NCBI RefSeq assembly: GCF_023585685.1
Contig: NZ_CP097764.1
Location: 186,001-250,000 of the forward strand
Source: Blochmannia endosymbiont of Camponotus sp. C-003
Lineage (GTDB): Bacteria > Pseudomonadota > Gammaproteobacteria > Enterobacterales > Enterobacteriaceae
Reading direction: 5' to 3'
Length of the DNA stretch: 64,000 nt
Position 1 is the first letter of the stretch. Every line of letters begins with the position of its first letter. The notes beneath the pieces were generated by a model that saw only the letters and a list, made by a program, of their open reading frames with translations, was not told the DNA's origin and did not search any database. Below, piece after piece: positions 1-10,037 of this stretch. Position numbers and translations under genes: made by a program.

Positions 1-797
1 TGTTTTCCATATTAGATTTAGAAACAGAAAAAGATCAAGGTATACTTGATATTGCAAGAGTACAGGGACATATTGTTTTTGATAATGTTACTTTTTTTTA
101 TCCTGAAAAAAACACACCATCGCTTTCTAAAATTAATTTTTCCATTGAATCAGGAAAAACTGTTGCTTTAGTAGGTCGGTCTGGTTCTGGAAAATCTACT
201 ATTGTAAACTTATTAACTCGTTTTTATGATATAGATAAAGGACGCATATTGCTTGATGGTTTTAATTTAAATGATTATAAACTTTCTTCTTTACGTAATC
301 AAATAGCTGTGGTATCACAAAACGTTCATTTGTTTAATGATACTGTTGCAAATAATATCGCGTATGCTCGCAGAAATTTCTATTCTAGAGAATCTATCGA
401 AACTGCAGCCCGTATGGCATGTGCTATGGATTTTATTTCTAAAATGAAAAATGGATTAGATACTATTATAGGGGAAAATGGGATACTATTATCTAGTGGT
501 CAACGTCAACGTATTGCTATTGCACGCGCTTTGTTACGGGATTGTCCTATTTTAATTTTCGATGAAGCCACTTCTTCTTTAGATTCTGAGTCAGAGTATA
601 TTATTCATAAATCTCTGGATACATTAAAAAAAAATAAAACATCATTGATTATCGCTCATCGTTTATCCACCGTTGAAAATGCAGATGAAATATTGGTAAT
701 TGAAAATGGTTATATTATGGAACGTGGTGTGCATAAGGTCTTAATACGTAGCCAAGGAATGTATGCTCAATTATATAAATTACAATTTTCTTCTTGA
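1..797 (+). CDS. msbA: Lipid A export ABC transporter MsbA, 3' part (ATP-binding domain)
   Basis: This is the C-terminal part of the MsbA lipid A flippase; the membrane domain lies before the window. The frame is open from base 3, ahead of the first in-frame ATG at 249, so this is a truncated entry and not a short gene. The Walker A motif GRSGSGKST is encoded at 174-200. The Q-loop region, the signature [18 protein letters not shown], the Walker [13 protein letters not shown] and the switch His in IIAHRLS follow in order. The signature reads LSSGQ where LSGGQ is usual. MsbA moves core-lipid A across the inner membrane, which fits the lpxK and kdsB genes downstream. Its stop shares one base with the lpxK start (TGATG), so the two are probably translationally coupled. 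Confidence 0.97.
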   Translation, partial: FSILDLETEKDQGILDIARVQGHIVFDNVTFFYPEKNTPSLSKINFSIESGKTVALVGRSGSGKSTIVNLLTRFYDIDKGRILLDGFNLNDYKLSSLRNQIAVVSQNVHLFNDTVANNIAYARRNFYSRESIETAARMACAMDFISKMKNGLDTIIGENGILLSSGQRQRIAIARALLRDCPILIFDEATSSLDSESEYIIHKSLDTLKKNKTSLIIAHRLSTVENADEILVIENGYIMERGVHKVLIRSQGMYAQLYKLQFSS

Positions 798-1810
798 TGT
801 TTGTTCGTATTTGGTTTAAATCATCGTTTTTTTATTTATTTTTATTGCCATTTTCTTGGTTATACGGTTTAATCAGTACGCTTAATCGTATTAGTTATCA
901 GTGTGGATGGCGTAAAGTATATCGATTTTCGGTACCAATAATAATTATTGGTAATTTAACGATCGGAGGAAATGGAAAAACTCCAATGGTATTGTGGTTG
1001 GTAGAACAGTTAAAACGTCGTGGTTGGAAGGTCGGAGTAATTTCTAGAGGGTACAAAGGTAAATCAAATAGTTATCCAATAATTATTGATACAAATAGTC
1101 ATAGTGAGGAATGTGGCGATGAGCCTATGTTAATTTGGAAACGAACCGGAGTATCAGTTGCTGTTGCTCCAAAACGTGCTGATGCAGTTGCTGCGTTATT
1201 GAGCACGCAAGAACTGGATATCATAATAAGTGATGATGGATTACAACATTATGCGCTTTTTAGAGATATAGAATGGGTAATAGTTAATAGTTCGCTCCGA
1301 TTTGGAAATGGTTGTTGGTTACCAGCAGGTCCTATGCGCGAACGTATTAGCAGACTGCATACGGTAGAAGCAATTATTGTAAATGGATTAGAGGTAGAAA
1401 TACAATCTGGAGAAATATTAATGCAGTTATGTCCTAGCGCTGTCATCAATATATTAACAGGAGAACGTAGACCTCTTTATTATTTTTTAAATAATGTTGT
1501 GGCTATAGCAGGGATCGGGTATCCTACACAATTTTTTGATACTTTACGCAGTTACGGCATTATTCCTATTCGCTCAATTTCGTTTTCTGATCATCATGTG
1601 TATTCTGAAAAAATGTTAACATCCCTTACAAAAAAAGATGAGATATTATTAATGACTGAAAAAGATGCAGTTAAGTGTATAGATTTTGCTCATGATAATT
1701 GGTGGTATGTGTATACAGAAGTGAAGATCAATAAGATAGATACGCATAACCTATTGTGCACGGTGGAGGATAAAATCAGGCATTATAAGGATTTAAAATG
1801 TAATATGTAA
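797..1810 (+). CDS. lpxK: Tetraacyldisaccharide 4'-kinase LpxK
   Basis: LpxK phosphorylates the 4' position of the lipid A disaccharide at the inner membrane. The protein is 337 residues, close to the 328 of E. coli. An N-terminal hydrophobic segment (about residues 8-25) is followed by the P-loop-like IGNLTIGGNGKTP near residue 55 and by the conserved IISDDGLQHYAL and GNGCWLPAGPMRE blocks. I chose the ATG at 797, which overlaps the msbA stop by one base; a TTG at 794 is the only nearby alternative. Gene order msbA-lpxK-ycaR-kdsB is the E. coli order. Confidence 0.96.
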   Translation: MFVRIWFKSSFFYLFLLPFSWLYGLISTLNRISYQCGWRKVYRFSVPIIIIGNLTIGGNGKTPMVLWLVEQLKRRGWKVGVISRGYKGKSNSYPIIIDTNSHSEECGDEPMLIWKRTGVSVAVAPKRADAVAALLSTQELDIIISDDGLQHYALFRDIEWVIVNSSLRFGNGCWLPAGPMRERISRLHTVEAIIVNGLEVEIQSGEILMQLCPSAVINILTGERRPLYYFLNNVVAIAGIGYPTQFFDTLRSYGIIPIRSISFSDHHVYSEKMLTSLTKKDEILLMTEKDAVKCIDFAHDNWWYVYTEVKINKIDTHNLLCTVEDKIRHYKDLKCNM

Positions 1811-2030
1811 TAATTAAATTTTTTACAACATTTGATGATAGATAATGATATAAAGAAAGATTAAATAACATTTAAAAGTGTTCTGTGATTTCATGCATAT
1901 GAAAGTGTTGATATAGTAAAGTACATTACTTAAATGATAAAAATTATTATTTTTTGAATTATAGAATACATATAGAATAGTTTTTTGTGTACAATATATA
2001 TAAGTTAAAATTTATCGGTTTAGTAGTATT

Positions 2031-2201
2031 ATGATGAGATATCGGTTATTAAAGATTATTGTGTGTCCTATATGTTATTCGAAATTATCTTTTGATTTAG
2101 AAAAAAAAGAATTAATTTGTGATGTTGATAATTTAGCTTTTCCAATAAGAAAAGGAATCCCGGTTCTTTTAAAAAAAGATGCTCGTAATTTTATATTATA
2201 A
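2031..2201 (+). CDS. ycaR: YcaR, small Trm112/UPF0434 family protein
   Basis: A 56-residue ORF starting [19 protein letters not shown] with a second conserved block [12 protein letters not shown]. This is the UPF0434/Trm112-like family, which is about 60 residues in E. coli. One CPIC cysteine pair is present, and a single further Cys follows (LICD), so a full four-Cys zinc site is not seen. The place between lpxK and kdsB is the conserved one. A cellular role is not established, though related Trm112 proteins are small partner or zinc-binding subunits. The stop is 11 bases before the kdsB start. Confidence 0.9.
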   Translation: MMRYRLLKIIVCPICYSKLSFDLEKKELICDVDNLAFPIRKGIPVLLKKDARNFIL

Positions 2202-2212
2202 AAAGGTAAACT

Positions 2213-2977
2213 ATGAATTTTGTAGTAATTATACCTGTCCGATTTTTTTCGACGCGTTTTCCAGGAAAAGCTTTAGCAGACATTAATGGAAAACCTATGA
2301 TTATTCGTGTTATGGAAAATGCTTTAGATTCTGGAGCCGATAAAGTGATTGTTGCTACAGATAGTTCTCGTATAGCAAGAGTTATTCAATCGGAGCGATC
2401 TGAAAGTGAGGTATGCTTAACACGATCTAATCATCAGTCAGGTACTGAACGTCTTTCAGAGGTAGCTGTCAATTATAAATTTTCAGATGATCAAATTATC
2501 GTACACCTTCAAGGAGACGAACCTTTGATTTCATCTATCATGATTCGTCAAGTAGCAAGTATTTTGTATTCAATGAGTAGTGCTACTGCTATGGTTACTT
2601 TGGCGACGCCATTGCGTTCTTTCGAAGAAGCATGTGATGATAATATCGTTAAAGTTGTTGTAAATGCGAATAGTAATGCTCTTTATTTTTCTCGCTCTAT
2701 GATTCCATGGAATACAGGAGATTTTAAAAATTATTTAGATAGTGAATTATCTAAGATGTTATTACGTCATATTGGTATTTATTCATATCGAACTAAATTT
2801 CTGAGTCGGTATATTGAATGGACTAAAAGTCCATTGGAACAACTTGAACGTCTTGAACAGCTTCGAGTGCTATGGCACGGAGAAACAATACATGTTTCTG
2901 TAATTGATGATGTATTTAGTATTAGTGTGAATACTCCAGAATCATTGATGCATGTTAATTCTGTATTTAAAAAATAA
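2213..2977 (+). CDS. kdsB: 3-deoxy-manno-octulosonate cytidylyltransferase (CMP-Kdo synthetase)
   Basis: KdsB activates Kdo with CTP to give CMP-Kdo, the donor for the LPS inner core. The 254 residues match the family length (248 in E. coli). The N-terminal nucleotide-binding motif reads IPVRFFSTRFPGKALADING, followed by VIVATDS, the LQGDEPL metal/nucleotide block and SRSMIPW. The start has an AAGG Shine-Dalgarno about 7 bases upstream. It forms the end of the msbA-lpxK-ycaR-kdsB cluster and pairs with kdsA at 31-32 kb in the same pathway. Confidence 0.97.
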   Translation: MNFVVIIPVRFFSTRFPGKALADINGKPMIIRVMENALDSGADKVIVATDSSRIARVIQSERSESEVCLTRSNHQSGTERLSEVAVNYKFSDDQIIVHLQGDEPLISSIMIRQVASILYSMSSATAMVTLATPLRSFEEACDDNIVKVVVNANSNALYFSRSMIPWNTGDFKNYLDSELSKMLLRHIGIYSYRTKFLSRYIEWTKSPLEQLERLEQLRVLWHGETIHVSVIDDVFSISVNTPESLMHVNSVFKK

Positions 2978-3176
2978 ATATACTACTTATATAGTTTATT
3001 ATGACTATATGGAATAAAGTTTTTATCATATTAATAATGTAAATTACTTAATTTTTAAAAAGTAATTATATAGGGAATTTTGATTAATTTTTATTGTTTA
3101 TAATTAAGCACATATCACTAATATGGGGTTTAAGGATTGCTTTGATTATTATATTAATTGTGGTATTATCATATCT

Positions 3177-3200
3177 CCTTATAATATGAAGATTATAAGG
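3177..3200. repeat. 9-bp perfect inverted repeat upstream of ubiX
   Basis: CCTTATAAT (3177-3185) and ATTATAAGG (3192-3200) form a perfect stem with a six-base loop, ATGAAG. It lies in the 375-base gap between kdsB and ubiX (2978-3352), in which I see no gene. No T-run follows on the plus strand, so it is not a clear intrinsic terminator. It could be an operator or an mRNA structure. Confidence 0.45.
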
Positions 3201-3352
3201 TTGAAATATGTTTATAATTTTTTAATGAGTGACATTTTGAGAAATGTTTTTAGTAAACGTGAGCATTGCATATAGTATGATTATCATTAAACAATGATAC
3301 ATATATTTTGTTTATGTTGGTTAACTAACGTGGGGTACAAAAAAATAAAATT

Positions 3353-3967
3353 ATGCAGCAACGATTACGTCTAGTGGTGGGAATATCAGGGGCTTCAGGA
3401 GGGATTTACGGGATCCGAGCGTTGACTATTTTAAAAAAATGCTCTATGAATGTAGAATCTCATCTTATTGTTACTAGAAATGCTTTGGTTACATTACAAC
3501 AAGAACTCAATATGAGCAAGCAATCTGTATATGAGTTAGCAGATGTTGTGCATCTTCCTCAAGATATCGGCGCATCAGTTGCTAGTGGATCTTATCCAAC
3601 TATAGGTATGTTAATTGCTCCATGTTCTATTAGAACTATGTCGGAAATTAGTTCAGGAATGACATCGTCATTGATTGGTCGTGTTGCAGATGTAATGTTG
3701 AAGGAAAAACGTAAACTGGTGTTAATGATTAGGGAAACTCCATTGCATTTGGGGCATTTACGCACAATGGTTAAATTAACAGAATTTGGAGCAGTAATTA
3801 TGCCGCCTGTTCCCGCGTATTACACACACCCAAAAACTATAGATGACATTATTTGTTACACTGTGACAAGAGCTCTCAACCTATTTGGCATTGATACTAA
3901 TAATGTTTCTTCTACTTGGTTAGGCATACGGCATCGAACTCACGATAGTACTATAAAATTAAATTGA
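3353..3967 (+). CDS. ubiX: Flavin prenyltransferase UbiX
   Basis: UbiX makes the prenylated FMN cofactor used by the decarboxylase UbiD in ubiquinone synthesis. The N-terminal flavin-binding motif is GISGASGGIYG (GASGAIYG in E. coli). It is followed by LIAPCSIRTMSEI, VADVMLKEKRKLVL, the RETPLHLGHL block and MPPVPAYY with KTIDDI. At 204 residues it is slightly longer than E. coli UbiX (189), with the extra residues at the C terminus. The gene is not next to its E. coli neighbours, so it appears rearranged. A quinone pathway fits the succinate dehydrogenase genes in this window. Confidence 0.95.
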   Translation: MQQRLRLVVGISGASGGIYGIRALTILKKCSMNVESHLIVTRNALVTLQQELNMSKQSVYELADVVHLPQDIGASVASGSYPTIGMLIAPCSIRTMSEISSGMTSSLIGRVADVMLKEKRKLVLMIRETPLHLGHLRTMVKLTEFGAVIMPPVPAYYTHPKTIDDIICYTVTRALNLFGIDTNNVSSTWLGIRHRTHDSTIKLN

Positions 3968-4118
3968 AAATCATTTGATTACCTATATCAATACATATTG
4001 TATATATACACTAATGATTAGATTTTTGTAATTTTTTGAAATAATTTAACTCAATAGTTTAACAGTTTTTTAGATATATCTATCTGAAACTAGTGATATA
4101 TTTTCCGTATTTGTGGAA

Positions 4119-6119
4119 TCAGAGTTTAAAGCTATCACTGCTATCGTCTGTTGCGCAATCTTCGCTGATGGACGATGAAGATTGCGCAAGATTTAGTTTG
4201 GCAAACATTTGTTCCATATCACTTAAGTGTTTAGTATTTCTTCGTTCTCTTATAGTATTTTCAAGTTTATTCATATGTTCAGTAGTACCTATTGACGCAA
4301 ACTTAGATTGCCTGTGTGTGAATAACCGATACGATAAGTCATCATTTTGATTTAATTCAACAATTTTAGAATCCTCAGGATAATAAGAAGGATTACGAGT
4401 TTCTTTATTGTAATTTGTGTTGTTTCCAGAATAGGTTTGTTGACCTTCATTAGGAGACATGGGTCTAGTAGATAATGGAAGTATATCATTCAGCGTTGAT
4501 GATGCTGCGATACATGCCGATGAATCTTTTTCTAAAAAAGAAAAAGGAATCATCGGAGGAGGCGGAGGAGGAGTTAAAAAAGTGCAATCGTCGGCTTTTT
4601 TTATAGTATTCTGATCATTTTCTGATGGAGTATTACATACGATATTATTCTGTGGCGCAGCCACATTTGCATTGTTCATTACATTACGCTGATTATCGTC
4701 ATGACAAATGAATGTATGTTCAGTTATACTTTCTGTGACGTTAACTCCGGAATCATTATTAATTTTAACAACAGAAGCGTCATTGTTTTGTGTATTTATA
4801 TTTAACAATGTTTGTTGTGAAAAATCTTTTACTACAATACGTATATTTTGTTTTGTTTGTTTATGAGGAACTTGTGTTACATTATCATTAATGTATGAAA
4901 TGAAAATATTATCTTCTTGTTTAATAGGATACTTAGGGAGATAGAGCGCATAAGTGTTATTTGTTATTGCAACAATATTACCTCCTAGATTTGATAATGA
5001 TTCAAAATCCCATCGCGCAAATTTATCATTATTGTCCTCGATTTGAATTATTTTAATTTCTCCAGGATGCCCTATTATTTTGTGAGTGTAGCGCAAGGGT
5101 GGAATGTGATGATGGTCATTCATTGAAATATCATCGTGGTGGTATTGACATTGAATGATCGTAGGTATAAATGGTTGTATTATAGTATCAATATTATTTT
5201 GTATTGATGTATTTTTTTTATGCATATAATTAATTTGTTCCATAATAGGAATACCGAATTGGTAATCTATTAATATTTTACAAATGGTACTATTGTATTG
5301 CTTATTTAAAAAAATATTATTGATACTAAAACCTAGTATGGGAATCGGTTGATAATTCAAATCTAACGATAAATAATAGTCATTATTTTTTTTGTTGAAA
5401 ATTTTTTTGTATTTTTTGTTATAAATAAATTGTTCCAATTTTATTTTTCCAGTAAATTCAAAAAAGTGTGGAAATTTAGTTTGTATATATAGTTGATGTC
5501 CTCTTTTTGGATAATATGTGTTAAATTTTTGTAATGATGTTTCAGGATCAAAAATGTTGTCTAAATTATAATAATTATTTAACATGAATAAAGTATTATA
5601 AAACCAATATTCTATACCAACATTCATTGAGTATGGTTGATGGATTTTGTTAGAAATAGGACAGTGATAAAAAGCATTATATCCAATAGCGTATTTCTTA
5701 TTAGTTAGATATCTTTTTCCTCCTCCAAAATTAAAAATTTGTTCTGATAAAAGATTATGTATCCCTAATTGCATAAAGGATAGGTTTTTTTTATATTTGT
5801 TGTGTTGTGTATGAAATGCATGAAACATATTGATTGAATCGTTTTGTAGTTGTATTTTAGATTTGTAAGTAGAAGAAAATGGAGATAGATAATTATATGC
5901 ATGGGCACGTAGTTTATTCGTTGTATCAGGATGAAAATTAAGAGTATGATGTATATGGTCGTGAGTGTATAACTTCATCTCTTGTTGATAGAATCCATCT
6001 TGGTGGAATGTGTTGTTGTTGATATTTGGTGTAGCGCGCTCTTTGAGCGTACTACACCAGGCAATTTCGTTATATGCAAATATTTGCAATACTATTCCCA
6101 ATATAATTAATATCGTCAT
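4119..6119 (-). CDS. Inverse autotransporter (intimin/invasin type) with polyproline and VCA-like passenger
   Basis: A 666-residue protein. Residues 1-22 look like a signal peptide (hydrophobic core ILIILGIVLQIFAY). Residues about 66-308 match the beta-barrel of the intimin/invasin family (PF11924): YLSPFSSTY, AIGYNAFY, MNVGIEYWFYN, KRGHQLYIQTKFPHF, YYLSLDLNYQPIPILGFSI and YQFGIPIMEQ align in order. Residues about 340-432 resemble the Ig-like segment after such barrels (GHPGEIKI, ARWDFESL, NTYALYLPKYP). The C-terminal passenger is low complexity and polar, with TPPPPPPMIPF at 516-525. It then has LENTIRERRNTKHL (619-632), MEQMFAKLNLAQSSSS (635-650) and an acidic end. In this family the passenger faces outside. 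A role in adhesion or host actin nucleation is inference. Barrel call strong, passenger function uncertain. Confidence 0.85.
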   Translation of the reverse strand: MTILIILGIVLQIFAYNEIAWCSTLKERATPNINNNTFHQDGFYQQEMKLYTHDHIHHTLNFHPDTTNKLRAHAYNYLSPFSSTYKSKIQLQNDSINMFHAFHTQHNKYKKNLSFMQLGIHNLLSEQIFNFGGGKRYLTNKKYAIGYNAFYHCPISNKIHQPYSMNVGIEYWFYNTLFMLNNYYNLDNIFDPETSLQKFNTYYPKRGHQLYIQTKFPHFFEFTGKIKLEQFIYNKKYKKIFNKKNNDYYLSLDLNYQPIPILGFSINNIFLNKQYNSTICKILIDYQFGIPIMEQINYMHKKNTSIQNNIDTIIQPFIPTIIQCQYHHDDISMNDHHHIPPLRYTHKIIGHPGEIKIIQIEDNNDKFARWDFESLSNLGGNIVAITNNTYALYLPKYPIKQEDNIFISYINDNVTQVPHKQTKQNIRIVVKDFSQQTLLNINTQNNDASVVKINNDSGVNVTESITEHTFICHDDNQRNVMNNANVAAPQNNIVCNTPSENDQNTIKKADDCTFLTPPPPPPMIPFSFLEKDSSACIAASSTLNDILPLSTRPMSPNEGQQTYSGNNTNYNKETRNPSYYPEDSKIVELNQNDDLSYRLFTHRQSKFASIGTTEHMNKLENTIRERRNTKHLSDMEQMFAKLNLAQSSSSISEDCATDDSSDSFKL

Positions 6120-6358
6120 GTTGAAATTTTAATTAGTATATTTTGTATTGTATGTGTGCAGTATATTTACGTTATTGTTTTGTTATTATAGACAAATAAT
6201 TAATATATACAAAATTATAAGTCAAATAATTTTTATTTTAAATAGAAATTTAATTTGGAAATAAAATCACTGATTTTGAGTATATGATATATAACGATTA
6301 TATTTATATAATTAATAAAATCAATGAACATTTTTTATAATTAGAGGTGGTAATTATT

Positions 6359-7747
6359 ATGACGATGCGTTTCGAAAAAGACACTATGGGGACAATCTTA
6401 GTACCGAATGATCGGTTATGGGGAGCGCAGACACAACGAGCATTAAAATATTTTAATATTTCTGATGAGAAAATTCCTTTTTCGTTAATTAAAGCGTTGG
6501 CTCAAATTAAACTTGTAGTAGCGCAAGTAAATTGCGATCTAAAACTAATAGATTGTAAACGGGCTCAAGCAATTATTCAAGCGGCAGATGAAGTATTATC
6601 TGGCATACATAAAGATGAATTCCCAATATCAGTTTGGCAAACTGGATCTGGGACTCAAAGCAATATGAATATGAATGAAGTTTTAGCTAATAGAGCTAAT
6701 GAATTGTTAAGCAGTGAAGTAAGCGAAAATAGGAAATTTGTGCACCCAAACGATCATGTTAATAAAAGTCAAAGTTCCAACGATGTTTTCCCTAGCGCAA
6801 TGCATATTGCAGCGGTAGTTAATTTAAATGAACAATTAATACCTAAAGTTAAGATGTTACAAAAGGCTTTGTTTGATAAATCTGTTGAATTTAATAATAT
6901 TATTAAAATTGGGCGTACTCATCTTCAGGATGCTACTCCATTAACTTTGGGGCAAGAGATTTCTGCTTGGGTATCTATGTTACAGCATAATATAGACCAT
7001 ATAGAAGTTACAATACCTCATTTATGTGAATTAGCGTTAGGAGGAACAGCAGTGGGTACAGGTTTAAATTCTCATCCGGAATATGCTGACCGTGTTGCTG
7101 ATGCATTATCGTTTCTTACTAAACATAATTTTGTTAGCGCATCAAATAAATTTGAGTCGTTATCGACATGTGATGCATTGGTGCATAGTCATGGATCTTT
7201 GAAGGGTTTAGCGGTTTCTATGATGAAAATTGCTAATGATGTGCGTTTATTATCTTCCGGTCCTAGATGTGGTATAGGTGAATTAAGTATTCCTGAAAAT
7301 GAACCAGGTAGTTCAATGATGCCCGGAAAAGTTAATCCAACGCAGTGTGAAGCTATGACTATGTTGTGTGCTCAAATTATGGGAAATGATGTGAGCATAA
7401 ATATTGGGGGTGCATCTGGTCATTTTGAATTAAATGTATATAGGCCATTGATTATATATAATTTCTTGCAAACAGTACAGTTGCTGGCAGACGGTATAGA
7501 AAGTTTTCATAAATATTGTATTATAGGAATTCAACCTAAGTATCAAAGAATTAAAGAATTACTCAATAGTTCATTGATGTTGGTAACTGCGTTGAGTCCG
7601 TATATTGGGTATGATAAGTCGGCAGAAATTGCTAAAAAGGCACATTTAGAAGGATTAACTTTAAAGGAAGCTGCGTTGCAATTGGGTTACGTAAATGACC
7701 AGCAATTTGACGAGTGGGTTTGCCCTGAAAATATGATTAATTCTTGA
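6359..7747 (+). CDS. fumC: Fumarate hydratase class II
   Basis: FumC interconverts fumarate and malate without an Fe-S cluster. The 462 residues match E. coli FumC (467). Visible blocks are the N-terminal [36 protein letters not shown], the [14 protein letters not shown] block, the [12 protein letters not shown] motif [10 protein letters not shown] and the signature [17 protein letters not shown] chose the ATG at 6359, because [11 protein letters not shown] aligns with the E. coli start and AGAGGTGG lies about 8 bases upstream. A GTG at 6347 is in frame but would place the ribosome site inside the gene. It works after the sdh and suc products encoded at 48-58 kb. Confidence 0.98.
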   Translation: MTMRFEKDTMGTILVPNDRLWGAQTQRALKYFNISDEKIPFSLIKALAQIKLVVAQVNCDLKLIDCKRAQAIIQAADEVLSGIHKDEFPISVWQTGSGTQSNMNMNEVLANRANELLSSEVSENRKFVHPNDHVNKSQSSNDVFPSAMHIAAVVNLNEQLIPKVKMLQKALFDKSVEFNNIIKIGRTHLQDATPLTLGQEISAWVSMLQHNIDHIEVTIPHLCELALGGTAVGTGLNSHPEYADRVADALSFLTKHNFVSASNKFESLSTCDALVHSHGSLKGLAVSMMKIANDVRLLSSGPRCGIGELSIPENEPGSSMMPGKVNPTQCEAMTMLCAQIMGNDVSINIGGASGHFELNVYRPLIIYNFLQTVQLLADGIESFHKYCIIGIQPKYQRIKELLNSSLMLVTALSPYIGYDKSAEIAKKAHLEGLTLKEAALQLGYVNDQQFDEWVCPENMINS

Positions 7748-7861
7748 GAATCATGTTAATTATATCAGAAATTAATAATTCAATTATGTTAAACAACGAT
7801 AGATATTATAAGTATTTTCAATAACAATAAACATTATAAGATAATTCATGCAGTGCTATCG

Positions 7862-8521
7862 ATGAATCGCGTTAAACGGTATCAGATTTTATGTAAATTA
7901 CGAGATAACAATATTCATCCAGTTATTGGATTGGCTTATCGGTCAGAATTTGAGTTGTTGATTGCGGTGTTATTGTCGGCTCAAACAAGTGATATACAAG
8001 TTAATAAAGTAACAAAGAACTTATTTAAAGTAGCTAATATACCAAAAGATATGTTACGTTTGGGAGTAGATGGCGTTAGAAATTATATTAAATCTATCGG
8101 TTTATCAAATAATAAATCTAAAAATATTATTGAAACTTGTCGTTTGTTGATAGAAAATCATAACGGTATGTTACCGTCAGATCGTATTGGTTTAGAATCT
8201 TTACCCGGCGTTGGACGTAAAACTGCTAATATTATTTTAAATGTAGTTTTTGGTTGGGCTACAATTGCGGTAGATACACATGTATTTAGGTTTTGCAATC
8301 GTAGTCGTTTTGCGCTAGGAAATAATGTTTGGTCTGTAGAAAAGAAATTATTATCGGTAGTACCAAAAGAATTTAAGAGAAACTGTCATCAGTGGTTAGT
8401 ACTACATGGTAAGAATATTTGTCGGGCTAAACAGCCCCGTTGCCGTGTCTGTGTGATTCAAGATTTGTGTGAATTTAAAGAAAAAAATAGTCTATATCAT
8501 AGTAGAAAGTTATATAATTAA
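7862..8521 (+). CDS. nth: Endonuclease III (DNA glycosylase/AP lyase)
   Basis: Nth removes oxidised pyrimidines and nicks abasic sites in base excision repair. The 219 residues cover the whole E. coli protein (211). The helix-hairpin-helix LPGVGRKTAN carries the catalytic Lys, and AVDTHVFR carries the catalytic Asp. The C-terminal 4Fe-4S site is intact with spacing C-x6-C-x2-C-x5-C (from CRAKQPRC to DLC). The ATG at 7862 aligns with the E. coli start; a GTG at 7853 is the longer alternative. The rsx genes that precede nth in E. coli are not here. Its cluster would depend on the Suf system at 15-21 kb. Confidence 0.97.
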   Translation: MNRVKRYQILCKLRDNNIHPVIGLAYRSEFELLIAVLLSAQTSDIQVNKVTKNLFKVANIPKDMLRLGVDGVRNYIKSIGLSNNKSKNIIETCRLLIENHNGMLPSDRIGLESLPGVGRKTANIILNVVFGWATIAVDTHVFRFCNRSRFALGNNVWSVEKKLLSVVPKEFKRNCHQWLVLHGKNICRAKQPRCRVCVIQDLCEFKEKNSLYHSRKLYN

Positions 8522-8621
8522 AATATTTAGATAGTGTAATAAGGTAGACTGTGAGATTGTGTTTGTATTTTAAAAGTATATATATTTGAAATCTACAATA
8601 ATGCATTTAGTTACATTTAGA

Positions 8622-9905
8622 TTATTCCCATTTGATTAAGCAATAGTGTTTTTTTCCACGTTTTAATAATGTAAAACGACCATGTAATCTGTCGATGGAA
8701 GAAAAAATATATTCTTTTTTTAATTGTTTTTTTGAGTTTATAGTAATGCTATTAGATGAAATTAATTCGCGTGCTTTCGATCGAGATGTTACTAATTTAG
8801 AATCTACTAACGCCTGTTGTAATGTAATACCGGCTTTCAGTGGTACGGTTGGGACGCCATCTTGACATAGTTGTTTAAAATCATCTAAGGTGAGTTTATG
8901 TATTTGTCCTGTAAAGAGATTGCTAGTAATTTTTTGCGCTGTTTTTAATCCTTCTTTTCCATGGACTAATCGGGTAATTTCTTCTGCTAATATAATTTGA
9001 GCTTGTGGTTTTGTATTTTTTATGCTATCCTCTTTTTTTAAAAGGTTGATTGTATCTACGTCAATGTTGGTAAAAATTTTAAGAAAACGATATACTTCTT
9101 TATCAGAAGAATTGATCCAATATTGATAAAATGTATAGGGACTGGTTTTTTTTGCATCTAGCCATATCGTGTGTTGTTCTGTCTTTCCAAATTTAATATT
9201 ATCAGCTTTGGTAAGTAAAGGCATAGTGAGTCCGTAAACAGTTCTTTTATATGTACGCCGTATCAAATCAATGCCTGATACAATATTGCCCCATTGATCA
9301 GAACCTCCAATTTGGAGTATTGCATCATAATTTTTATATAAATAGGTAAAATCATAACTTTGTAATAAATTATAGGAAAATTCAGTATAAGATATGCCAT
9401 AATTATTTTTTTGTAACCGTTTTTTTATGGCATCTTTATTGATCATTTTATTTATAGAAAAAAATTTACCGATATCTCTTAAAAATGTTAAGAGCGATAT
9501 AGAAGATAACCAGTCGTAATTATTCACTATACAGGCTTGTGAATGTTGACTGTAAGAGAAGTCTACAAATAAAGACACTTGGTGTTTGATTTTTTCTGTC
9601 CATTTTTGCACTGTTTCAGTTACATTGAGTTTTCGTTCCGAGTCCTTGAAACTTGGATCTCCGATGAGCCCAGTGCCTCCTCCTAGTAAAATTATAGGAC
9701 GATGCCCAAATGCTTGAAATTGTCTTAAACATAACAATGGGACTAAGTGTCCTATATGTAAACTATCGGATGTTGGATCAAATCCGCAGTACAAAGTAAT
9801 GGATTTTGATTGTAATATTTTAATTAATGTTTTTTGGTTTGTAATTTGTGCTATTAAATCACGTTCGTATAAAAACTTTATTATATCAATATTTTTATTA
9901 TTCAT
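8622..9905 (-). CDS. tyrS: Tyrosyl-tRNA synthetase
   Basis: Class I synthetase that charges tRNA-Tyr. The 427 residues equal the family length (424 in E. coli). [15 protein letters not shown] contains the HIGH motif, GGSDQWGNI is the tyrosine-site block and KFGKTE is the KMSKS-equivalent. The C-terminal S4-like RNA-binding domain (about 355-427) is present with [14 protein letters not shown]. tyrS and pdxH follow one another in E. coli order, with slyA beyond. Confidence 0.98.
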   Translation of the reverse strand: MNNKNIDIIKFLYERDLIAQITNQKTLIKILQSKSITLYCGFDPTSDSLHIGHLVPLLCLRQFQAFGHRPIILLGGGTGLIGDPSFKDSERKLNVTETVQKWTEKIKHQVSLFVDFSYSQHSQACIVNNYDWLSSISLLTFLRDIGKFFSINKMINKDAIKKRLQKNNYGISYTEFSYNLLQSYDFTYLYKNYDAILQIGGSDQWGNIVSGIDLIRRTYKRTVYGLTMPLLTKADNIKFGKTEQHTIWLDAKKTSPYTFYQYWINSSDKEVYRFLKIFTNIDVDTINLLKKEDSIKNTKPQAQIILAEEITRLVHGKEGLKTAQKITSNLFTGQIHKLTLDDFKQLCQDGVPTVPLKAGITLQQALVDSKLVTSRSKARELISSNSITINSKKQLKKEYIFSSIDRLHGRFTLLKRGKKHYCLIKWE

Positions 9906-10037
9906 ACAAATATCGTTTCAGTATGTAATGAAGAATGAAGAGTTCAAATGTATATTTATAATGTATTAAGTCAATATTGTTTTATTGAGTTGATTTGTAT
10001 TTTTATATATTAATATTCATTAAAATTGTAATTGTAA

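Noticed and set aside
4093-4350. Plus-strand 85-codon frame opposite the 3' end of the autotransporter gene
   Set aside because: It is antisense to a long open gene and shows no recognisable domain or start signal.
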